Assembly (NCBI GenBank): GCA_963281155.1 | Contig: CAUJLY010000004.1 | Span: 3,162,001 to 3,226,000, forward strand | Origin: Rhabditophanes sp. KR3021 | Lineage: Eukaryota > Nematoda > Chromadorea > Rhabditida > Alloionematidae | Direction of reading: 5' to 3' | DNA length: 64,000 nucleotides | In this document: in pieces, positions 26,501-38,500 of the stretch | Numbering within the stretch: position 1 is the stretch's first letter | Layout of the letters: each line of letters begins with the position of its first letter | Notes under the pieces: model-generated | What the model was told of the DNA's origin: nothing | The model's input: the letters and a program-made list of their open reading frames with translations, nothing else | The model's database searches: none | Position numbers and translations under genes: made by a program

Positions 26501-29500
26501 AAAACTCAACTGGAAATAGAAGCTATTGATAAAACTAAAAACAATGCCGAGGCCACCAAGGAACTTTTGCCTGAAATTTCTATTGCCGACGATAAGAAAG
26601 GATCTTTGATTAAAAAAGACGCTATCAAAGCTAGTGATCTTCCGGTTGTTTCAAAAGATGAAAAAGTCAGGAAGCCAAAAGAAACTGAATCACTTCAACA
26701 AGTTTCCGTTGTCCAACCTGCTATTGAAGTTTCATTAAAATTGAACAAAGGCGCTGAAGTTATTAAAGAAGTTTCAACTCCTACGATTCTAGAGGAAAAA
26801 CAAGCTCAATTACCGTCTTTAAAAGATCAAAAACAAGATGATAAACTTATTAAATTGGGCAAAGATGGCAAAAAACTTACTTTAGATTCTGAAGCTAAAG
26901 CAAAGGCTGATTCTGATGCCAAAGCTAAAGCTGATTCTGATGCCAAAGCAAAGGTTGATTTAGATGCTAAGAAGAAAGCAGACTCAGACGCAAAAGAAAA
27001 AGTAGATTTAGCTACCAAGACAAAGGCTGATTCTGATGTCAAAGCAAAGGTTGATTTAGATGCCAAAGCTAAAGCAGACTCAGACGCAAAAGAAAAAGTA
27101 GATTTAGCTGCCAAGAAAAAAGCTGATTCTGATGCCAAAGCAAAGGCTGATTCTGATGCAAAGGAAAAAGCTGTCTTGGATGCCAAGAAAAAGGCAGAAT
27201 CTGATGTCAAAGCAAAGGCTGAATTAGAGATTAAGACAAAAGCAGAAGCTGATGCTAAGACAAAGGCAGAATTAGAAGCTAAAAAGAAAGCAGAATCTGA
27301 TGCAAAAGAAAAGGCTACTTTAGATGCCAAGAAAAAAGCAGAATCTGATGCCAAAGCTAAAGCTGATTTAGTCGCCAAAGCAAAGGCTGATTCTGATGCA
27401 AAGGCAAAGGCAGAATTAGAAGCTAAGAAAAAGGCAGAATTAGAGATTAAGACAAAAGCAGAAGCTGATGCTAAGAAAAAGGCAGAATCTGATGCCAAAG
27501 CTAAAGCTGATTCAGATGCCAAATCAAAGGCAGAATCTGATATTAAAGCTAAAGCTGATTTAGAAGCTAAGAAAAAGGCAGAATTAGAGATTAAGACAAA
27601 AGCAGAATCTGATGCTAAGAAAAAAGCTGATTCTGATGCCAAAGCAAAGGCTGATTCTGATGCAAAGGAAAAAGCTGTCTTGGATGCCAAGAAAAAGGCA
27701 GAATCTGATGCCAAGACAAAAGCAGAATTAGAGGCTAAAAAAGAAAGCAGAATCTGATGCAAAGGCAAAGGCAGAATTAGAGGCTAAAAAGAAAGCAGAA
27801 TCTGATGCCAAAGCTAAAGCTGATTTAGTCGCCAAAGCAAAGGCTGATTCTGATGCAAAGGCAAAGGCAGAATTAGAAGCTAAGAAAAAAGCAGAGTTAG
27901 AGATTAAGACAAAAGCAGAATCTGATGCCAAAGCTAAAGCTGATTCTGATGCCAAAGCAAAGGCTGATTTAGAAGCTAAGAAAAAAGCTGATTCTGATGC
28001 CAAAGCAAAGGTTGATTCTGATGCCAAAGCTAAAGCTGATTCTGATGCCAAAACTAAAGCTGATTCTGATGCCAAAGCAAAGGTTGACTTAGCTGCCAAA
28101 ACAAAGGTTGATTCAGATACCAAGACAGAGGCTGAATTAGAGGTTCAAACAAAAAGAGATTTGGCTGCCAAAAATAAGAAAACAGCTGAAGAGCAAGCCA
28201 AATTGGATGCTAAATTGAAGAAAGATGCAGATGAACAAACTAAATTTGATTCCAAATTAAACAGTATTACTGATGATCAAGTTGGATTGCCAATGCTGGC
28301 TCTTGTAGAACTTGATTCGTTTGTTAGTTTAGAACTTGGCACAAAAAATCAAATTATTTCCAAATTGTCTTCGGGACAAGTAAAATCTGTAAAATGGTTC
28401 AAAAACTCCCTGGAATTTTTTATCACAAAATATTATTACCAAAAACAATGAAAGTATTGTCACCTTTAACAATTGTTCAGCGACTGACCAAGGACAATAC
28501 AAATGTGTCTGGTCTGACGGTATAAATCAAGTTGAACAGAAGTTTACAGTTGACTTTGTTATGAAACCATTTATCAAAGTATTGTCCAACGCAGTTACTG
28601 TTAAGCACGGCGGAGTGATACATCTAGCTGTCGAATATGGTGGTTTACCAAAACCAACTGTCGTCTGGAAGCACGGTAATGCTGAATTAAAAACGGAAGT
28701 CACTAATGTGACAAACAACAATGTCGATCAAAGTATATTGAGCATTGCAAAATGTACCAAGCAAAATTTGGGGTTATATACAATTACATGCTCTAATAAA
28801 TTAGCATCTGTTAGTGAAAATATCAAAGTTGAATCAAAACTACCCCCACCAACACCACTCGGTCCTCTTACTGTTAAGCAGCTTTCTGACAAATTATTTG
28901 AACTTAGTTGGATCATGGCTAACATGGTGACAACTGCTGAATACATCATTGAAAGCCAGGTTGACGGTTCTAAAGATTGGAAATTGTTTGATAAATGTTC
29001 TACTTCATTCTTAAGAACAAGCAAGTTGGAGCCTATTAAAAAATACCGATTCAGAGTCGCATTGCGTATTGATGAATTATCCAGTGATTACTTGGAAAGC
29101 ATGTCCGATTATTCGTATGGCGAACCAGTAGAAACTATTCAAGACGAAATTATTGCTGAGGATATAGGTTTAGAAGATGATAAGGTAGTGGGCAAGCAGA
29201 TTAAAAAGAAACAGATTAAAAAGCTTTCTAAAAAGGATGAAGCCAAAGAAGATTTTGTTCTTGACAAACAGCCATTAGAAATTGAAAAAGTAACTGAACC
29301 TGCAGAAGACGATTCAAAGAAAGGTCCATCTCAAGTAACAGACAAAGTAGACGTACCAAAATTAGAAATTGTACCAACAGATTCTAATATCAGTTTTGAA
29401 TTAGGTACGAAAAACCAAATAACATCAAAGCTGAGTAATGGAAATATCCAATCTGTTAAATGGACTAAGAATAATAAAGATTTGTTCAAGAGACAATATA

Positions 29501-32500
29501 TTCAAAACGGAAATGAATGTACTCTTAATTTCGCTAATGCTTCTCTTACAGACTGTGGAGAATTTAAGTGCATTTGGTCCGATGGAAAGGACTTTGCTGA
29601 ACAAAAGTTTATTGTTGAAATATTCTCAAAACCATTTGTTAAAGTCAACTCCAAATCAATTAACTCAAAGCTTGGAGAAGAGATTAACCTCGTCATTGAA
29701 TATGGAGGTTTGCCTAAGCCAACCATTTCCTTAAAACATAATAACGTTGAGTTGAAATCTGGTATTTTATCAAGCACTAAAAATAATATTGAACAAATGA
29801 TATTTAACATCAAAAAGTGTACTAAGGAAAATGCAGGTGTTTATGATATTTCAGTATCCAATAAGTTTGGTACTTTTAACGAAATCGTTAAGGTTGATGT
29901 TGAATTGCCAATGCCGATAGAAAAACATCTGATGGATGAAGAAATTCTCGATGATTTGAGTGTTTCCATTGGAGATGATGATGCAGCCAACTTTGACAGA
30001 AAAATCAAGAAGAAGCAAATTAAGAAGCTCGCTAAAAAGACTGAGAAGCCCGACGAGAAAGATAATTCAATCGAAATCCCTAAGGTGATTGAGGAAATCG
30101 AGCCAACTGTCACTAAAGATGATAAAAAAATTCCCGGAGTACAGGAGAAACCTGTTACTATTATAGATGATACAAAGAAAGCTCAAATCGTTCCCGAAAA
30201 GTCTAAATTAGCTGAGGAAATTAAACGGGAAGAATCAAAGAAGCCACCAATAATTCCAGCGCAATTAAAGGCAGCTGATGACGCCAAATCTGTGACAGTT
30301 GAGCCGAAGAAAGCCCCAATTGTTCCCGAAAAGACAAAACTGGCTGAGGAACTTAAATCCGTAGCAGTTGATGCAAAGAAGGTATCACTTGTACCAGAAA
30401 AGGCTAAACTGGCGGAAGAACCCAAATCTGTATCTGTTGAACCGAAGAAGGCGACACTCATTCCAGAAAAGTCTAAATTGGAGGAAGAACTCAAGCCTGT
30501 TGTAACAGTTGATGCAAAGAAGGCTCCAATGGTTCCAGTAAAGACTAAATTAGTAGAGGAAATCAAATCTGTAACTGTCGATGGGAAGAAGGCTCCACTA
30601 GTTCCAGAAAAATCCGAAATAGCCGGGGAAATTAAACCTACCGCGATTGTCGAATTGAAGAAGGCACCGGTTGTTCCTGAAAAGGTCAAATCAACTGAAG
30701 AAATTAAGCCTGCTATAACTGTTGTGCCAAAGAAAGCACAAAGCGTTCCAGAAAAGGCCAAATTAGACGAGGGAATTAAATCTGTAACTGTCGAGCCTAA
30801 GAAGGCATCAATTGTTCCACAAAAGACCAAATTAGTAGAAGAAATTAAAGATACCGCGACTGTCGACTTTAAGAAGGTACCAATAGTTCCAGAAAAAGCC
30901 AAATTAGCTGAGGAACTCAAATCTGCATCAGTCGAACCTAAGGTAGCACATATTATTCCTGAAAAGACCAAATTAGTTGAGGAAGTTAAACCTGCTGTGA
31001 CTGACAACCTTAAAAAGGCTCCTCTTGTACCACCAAAGATTGTAAACAAAGTAAAACTATCAGCTCCAGTTGTTCAAGAAAAACCAGTAGCTATTATCGA
31101 AGCAAATAAAACTCTGGTAGTGGCAGAAAAGCCTGCTGTTGTTCAAGAGCCAATTAAACTAAAAGATTTGAAGGTAGAAGTAGCAGCTAAAACGGAAAAA
31201 GATACCATAACTGTTCAACTTTCAGCTGATAAAAAAGATGAGAAATTGACACCTGTTATTCCCGAGAAAATTAGATCCATGGAAGAAGCAGCTAAGACAG
31301 TCAAGCCTTCTGCTACTACTGATAAAGCTGAAAATATGTGTCCCGTTGTTCCTTCAAAGTCAGAAGAAAATCAAGAATTTTTAATCAAAAAAGATGACAA
31401 AGTTAAGAAACAAAAGGAAGTTACTTTGCTCACAAAGGATTCCAGTGTCCAACCTACTGTTGAGAGCTCAATTAAATTGAAAAAGATTAAAGATGAAGAA
31501 ATAGTTGTTACTCCTATTTCCCAAGATGAGCCAGGTAAATTGAAAATTACTAAGGACAAAAAGCAGGAAGATAAATTGATCAAACTAGGCAAAGATGGGC
31601 TAAAACTTGCTGAAGAACAGAAGGTTGCCCAAATAATTGACAATAAAGAGCCTGATAAGAAGGATATTCTCCAAGCTGGACTTGAAAAATCCGCTAACAA
31701 TCTCATAGATGATTCCAAGGCTTTAAAAAAACCAGCAGAACTTAATACTGCAAAATCATTAGTTAAGCCAAAAGAAGCACTTCCCAAATTAGAAAAGATT
31801 GATACAATTGTTCAAGAAGTCAAAGAATCTTCAGTCGTTGACAAGAATAAAATACTCGATGTAGTAGAAAAGAGCAAAATTGATGAAGCTAAGACCGATG
31901 AATTAATTGCAGCCCAGGATATGCATAAGGAACCTACTGATAGGAAAAAATTAGTCAAAAAAGTTGCTGGCAAGCCCGCACAATTAGATGAAACAACAAA
32001 ATCAAGTGCTGCAGGAGTAGATTCTGTAATCAAAGATTTATTGATTATTGATGAATCAAATATGCAAAAGGAAATTACTCCGGAAGAAAAAACTACTAAA
32101 AAACTTGTTAAGAAGGGGTCTGAAAAAGATTTGATTGAAGAAGCACAAGTTGTACTACCTCCCCTCGATGTTCAGTTAGATGGACCAATAGAAGAAAAGG
32201 AATCATTGCCAGATAAATTTGACTTTTCAGATAAGGCAATTAAGAAAGCTTTATCGGTGGAGGACACACCACCAGTTGAAAAGAAGAAAAAAACCATCAA
32301 AAAACGCAAATCTGTCGTTGATACGACGAAAATAACTACAAAAGTACCAATTGAGAATGAAGCTCAAGAAATATTGAAAATTACTGATGTGAAGGAAATC
32401 AAAAATGAGGGGATTGAGCCTATAACGATAAAATCCTTGAGAAAACCACTTGTTAAATCATCTTCCACAACTGAAGAAAATGACTTTGATTCATTTGATC

Positions 32501-35500
32501 TCTGCATGGACGTTGAAGTTCAAAATGGAGAAGAATCTTCTGAAACACTCGGAATTGTCACTCAATTTATTTATTTCGTAAACCCCGAGTTGGAAATATT
32601 TATTGAAGATGACGGCATGGTTGAAATCGAAACGGATTTAATGGATGTCGATGTCGTAATTGAGGAAGATTCCGATGACAGTGAAATACTTGCCGTATTA
32701 CCCGATTCACCCATGACAACTGTAAGTATTTGAATCAAATTAGTTAATTAAGTGTTTTTTAGTCTATCTCCGAGTCAATCGTCATGAAACCATCATTATC
32801 AGCTAAAGGTAAGTGTTCTTCATTATTTACAATATTTTGTGTTATCTTCTTCAAATTTGCTATCATTACACTTGTACCATTCATATATCCATTGTCTCAT
32901 CTAGTTTGTTAACGTGACTCCCTTAAATCAGCAAATAATTGAAAATATAGAAATTTTATATCTCATATATCTTAACTTATTCAGGCTATTGAATGTTTCG
33001 CTACCGATAATCAAGTTGTAAATGACTTGTACAATACTTCAATTATATTACTATTTCGTAATCAAATATAATGTTCTTTCGTTTGACATGTCTTAATGAT
33101 CTAGTAAATTTTTATCCACTATATTTAAGCGAACAGCCACTTAAAAAAATAACCCTGTCAATTTGTTATTTAATACTATCAAAATTAGACTTCCCATAAT
33201 GTTTATACGTTTTCATTTCTTTAAATATCTTCCCACACAAAATACACAAATTAGACAAAATTAGATATCTTTAAAAAATCAGAAAGTAAAAAATGAACAA
33301 TGAACAATGTTGACACCTTCTCATTTACAAATTTGTTGCAAATATTTAGTAATTATACAGCATATGGATATCTATTAGTTCATATGAATATTTATTATTA
33401 TATATCTTCTTTGAGTGTTTAATTCTGAACACCCATATATTGATAATAGGGAAATGATTTCTGAACCTTAATTTAAATGTACAATATTCTAGTTCGTTTA
33501 AAAAAGAAGCATCGTATATTTGATAAACAACACTCGAGTCGTTGAGGAGATATAGATTCCGTACATTCTTATTCTTTTACAAATATAATTTCCCTGTTGA
33601 CAATATTTAGTCAAAGCTCAACATTTTGTCATCATCTCTTTAAGAATACTTTTGTAAATGTTTGGTTATGAGGATGTAGTGGAAAGATACGCTAAAGCTA
33701 CCCACTAAAATTTATTGACTTCTCTTGCTGATAAGATAAACACCATATTACAAACTAAATATGATTATTATTTATTTCTATTACTCACTTCTAAAAATTA
33801 TGCCTTTATTAAATAATTATAGATAAACCCAAGAAAAAACTTACCAAAAAGAAAGCTTTGGGGGTTGACGAAGGCGATGTCTCTGAAATTAATAACGATA
33901 TCACTGAAAGCTTTAATTTGGCTTTAAAACCGAAAAAGCAAACTAAGCTTGAACCACTTCAATTTGGTCATGATACCGATGCACTTATCAAATTGCCACT
34001 ATCAGGTTAGCTTGAATAAAAATAATAATGTCCTAAAGTACCAAAATGTTTACCTTGCATGCTGCGTGATACTTAAAATTGAACTTCCCTTTCATGATTT
34101 TGGTACCGATGTTCATTGCAAACAAAAAACCTTAATTGGCTTGTTTGTCTTAAAATATAAGTGTCTATGTCTGTTTGTCAAAGGTAAAAAGTGTCGATGT
34201 TCATGAATTTTGAACATGTATATGTTAATCGTCTTTGTTAAAAACTGTTTAGATTTAAAAAAAGATTTGTGTGAAAAGAATGTTGTTGTTCAATCTCCAA
34301 CTAGTTTATTTAAACCTGACAATCAATCTGAAGCTGAAGATATCTCGGAAGAATATTTTACAGCTTGCTCAAATAGTATAGTTGTTCCAGCCCAACAAAC
34401 TGAATCGCCAAAATCATCCAGACAAAAGAAAAATGCAAAGAAAGATAAAGTTCAACCAATCCAAGAAGACATCAATTTAGACAATTTTATTCAAAAGGAT
34501 TTAACGGATAACATTTCCCAAGATATTTCATTAAGTTCTGAGCTAGAAAATGAAGACAAAAAAGCTGTTCTTAATGTTAGTGATAAACAACTTATTTCAA
34601 AAGATATTAAAATATCTTCTAATGTCGAAGATGCGTCTTTGTTTTTGATCCGAAAGGAAGAAATTCAAAATGCAACTAAAAATGTGAGTTCTAAATTAAA
34701 GTCAAACAAGATATTGAAGGAACCTACAACAGTTTCCTCTGATGCTAGTATTCAGCTCAAAAAAGAAATTGATGATGATTATGTTGAGACAAGTTTGGCA
34801 GAAAGCGAATCACAGAGCATTTCAACCAGAATAAATCTTGAAAAGCAATCTGACATCAATTTAATTCAAAAAAGTTTGAAGAAATGTGCCGAACAAATCA
34901 CTTCTGCCAGTATCACTCTTAAAAAACAATCTGACATTGATATTATTCAAAAGAGTTTGGATGAGTGTGCTGTGCAAGTAGTATCATTGAATATCCCAGG
35001 CTTACAAATCAAACCTGTGAATGTTAATTTAACCAAAAAACAAGACTTGCAGGAGTCAGTTCATATTATTAAGCAATTAAATACGATTGAGCATACTGTT
35101 TCTAGTATTATTGAACTTGATGAGTGCCTAAAACATGATGATGAAAATGAATCAGCGAGCATGGAGTCTGAAAGGGAATTTATTGCTGAAACAGTAAAAC
35201 TTCCAAGAAGTATTAAAAAGGAAATTGGCATTTCTCCTGCAAAAGATATGACCTCTTCTATTGGAGATGCTAACTTAGAAACCAAAGAAAAGGTAAAAAA
35301 ACGTGTGAAACAGCATGTTTCAAAAGACTCAACCATTGTGATTGAAAAAGAAGGTGAATTGGAATCGGAAGAGATTATTTTAATTGACAAAGAAAGCAGC
35401 TCAAAGACTATTAAAGAACCTAGCGAATCTAATATAATAGTTGATGCAACATTTAACAATGAGTCTTTGTTGGAAGATAGTACAATACTCGTTCAAGATA

Positions 35501-38500
35501 AAATGATGTTAAAGAAAACAATCAAGAAAGGCGAATGTATTTCTAATGTTTCTGCTTTGGAAAAGTTAAATGAATCTGAAAATGCGATTGCTTTATTGCC
35601 GAATAAAATAAACATTAGCAAAACTCTTGAGCAATCTATTGAAATCATTGAAGCTGTCGATGTCACTTTGCACAAAGAAACTGTAGAAGGTATTGATACA
35701 ATTAGCTTCAAAAATACGCACCATTTGAAAAAGAAAATAAAGGAAAGCTCTGTTATTACAAAAGAATGTAAGATTGAGTTAGAAAAAGAAGATGATTTTC
35801 AAGATGCAATGATCAAAATGTCTAATAAAGAAACAATGGATAAGTTATTGAAGGAATCCAGCGATCTTAAAAAAGAAATTGACGTATACCTTATAAAGAA
35901 ACTTGATGATAAAGAAGTTGCTCATCAAATTGACACCAAAAATGACCCTAAGAAAGTTTCTAAATCTGTTAAAACTCCCATAACTACTGATCAGAAAGTT
36001 GATGTTGTTTTAAATAAAGACATATCATGTGCTGAAACAGAATACCATAATGATCAAAAGCAAGGTATCAGTAAATCATTAAAGCAAATGGAACCATCTA
36101 AACAAGATTTATCAGTGTATTTAAAGAAAGTAGAAGAATCACAACAGATTACTGATAACTTGTCTAGGACAAACGTAGATGCTAAAACGATTAAAATGGA
36201 GGCATGTAAAGTCATAGACGTTTCATTGGGAAAAAAACATTCAGTGGATACATGTAATGAATCTAGTGCTCAAGATTCACAGCAAGAATTAGTAAAACCG
36301 ATTGAATGTGAACAAACTACCGCTTCGCTTCCTAATATTAAAAGTGAAACTAGTAATATCAAAGAGCCAAGTAAAGCTAACCTCGATTCTGACATTATTG
36401 CTAGTAGAAAAGATGCTGCAGAAGAAGTTTCTGCTACATTGGATTGTAAAGAATCAGCCACCAAATCGTTTAGTTCTGGAAATAAAAATTCAAATATTTC
36501 ATTGGAGAAAACAGATGAAGTAAAAATGGCTACTAACGTTTTATCGGATAATGAGAAAGCTGATAAAACCTTGTCCAACGCCATTATTGATGATATCAAG
36601 AAGAAGAATCTCGGTGCTAAAGAGGAATGTATGACATCAATTGCTAAACATTTGAATGTCGAACTAGTTAATCCTGATCAAGTTGATGGTGCAACTAATT
36701 TAATGTCAAACAAAGAAGTTGCTTCAACAACATTAAAAAATTCAAAGAATGATCTAATTATTAAAAAAAGTAATATTGATAACGTCCAAGAGAAGTCAAT
36801 TGCTGAAAACAAAGCTGCGAATGATTTACGCTTGATTAAGTCCGGTGAATCTGTAGAAACAACGGCTTTACTAACAAATAAAGAATTCGATTGTAAGAAA
36901 GTAAAAGAGCCGACTTTAGAAAGTAAGGAAATTGAATTTGAACTTCAAAAAGAACTCGATTCTCAACAATCTGAAACAAACGTTGAAATCAAACATAATT
37001 TGGTGAAAGTTATCAAGCTCAGAAAAAGTGAAGTGGCTGATATGGTTGTTGATTTGGTAAAGCAGGATATTACTGAAGATGGTTCAATTACGATCCATGA
37101 TAAACTTCATTCAGAAAAATCAATCAAATTCGAAACTAGCAAATTGGATGAAAAAGACTCCATTTTAGATTTGCAAAAGAGTGGTGAGGAAAAAGAAGTC
37201 AGTGTTAGCCTGCCAAATATTGAGACCATAAATAAAAAAATACATGAACCATCCATCAGATCCAAACAACTAGAATTGTCTTTAGCAAAAATCCCTGTTC
37301 AAGAATATGCTACCATAAATGAGCCTACTAAAATTTCAAAAACCATCAAGAGAGCTAAAATTGCAAAGCAATCTTTAATTACTAAATTAGGTAATGTACT
37401 CAGTAAAACAGATGATTTAACTAGTAAAGAAAGTGATTTGATTAAGAAAAAAGATGATTTGGTTACTGACGAATCTACTCCTATTGCGGATTCTTCGATC
37501 CAAAAGAAGAGCACTGGTGAAAGTAAATTTGTTCAAAAATTTAATGAGATAAAGAATGTAATATCTGAAAGTCAAGCAGACGACAATATTTTGAATAGCC
37601 AAATTGATCCAATCAAAGAATTAAAAATCAAACCCCTGAAGAAGAAAAAGAAGAAGACGGCTAAAATTCAGCCTGAAACTAGTCATTTCAAAGAAATAAC
37701 ATTACTCGAAAATGATATGCCAGTCATCAATGTTACTATGGATGTGCGGTTAGAAAGACCACCAGAGAAAGCGTGTGCTGGTAATTTTAACTTTATTACT
37801 AAAAATTAAAATATATGGAAGAACAAAAATACATAGTAATACTTCATAATGTGCTCTTCGTATTTACATTCTGAGAGATCATTGAGAATAAGTTGCCCAA
37901 GTTGCCAGTTTGTTTGAGGGTTCATGTCTAATTTGGAATTTAAGGATATCTTTCCAGAGTCGCTGTTAGTGAGTTGAGCTCGAAGTGCATTGATCAATAT
38001 AGCTTCAATATTTTCAGCAATAGTCTCTGATGGGTACTCTTCTGAGACAATAGTTAATTTCTTTCCGCAGTTACAACTTTGTTGGGGAATCTCCTTCTTG
38101 TCAAAAACAAAGTCCCACTTTAGAGAGAAGTTGAATGGACATTTATCAGTACTTTTTCCAAAATCTACTGTTTTAGCAACATATTGTATGATATCTTATT
38201 TATCTTTCAATTTCCATCCAGCAACGAGAACTGTAGAATCTAAGAACAAATAAACCCGGCATGGTTTGTCTCCCTTATTAGCTTTGACTTGACCCAGTTG
38301 ATTCTTCACTTTTACAGCTTTAGTCATTGTTTCTTCTGGAGTATCCTTGACTTGAATCAATTTTTTTGGCAAGCTAATTCGATCGTCTTCGCCGGTTTCG
38401 ATAAGTACTTGAGTGAGATATTCTTCAACCAATTCAACTTCTTCGTGACCAAGCATGCTGAGCAAGTCCTCTTCAAGTGTTCCTTGTCCCGAGTTGGTTG

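Noticed and set aside
14691..28421. Programmed ribosomal frameshifting or pseudogene decay as cause of the frame breaks
   Set aside because: Eight breaks of one direction, with no shared slippery site, fully restored by removing A or T gains, fit sequence error much better; no nonsense substitutions occur in the long exons.
33949..34206. 85-codon frame reading from exon 10 into the following intron
   Set aside because: Only its start overlaps exon 10, out of frame with the titin reading; the rest is intron.
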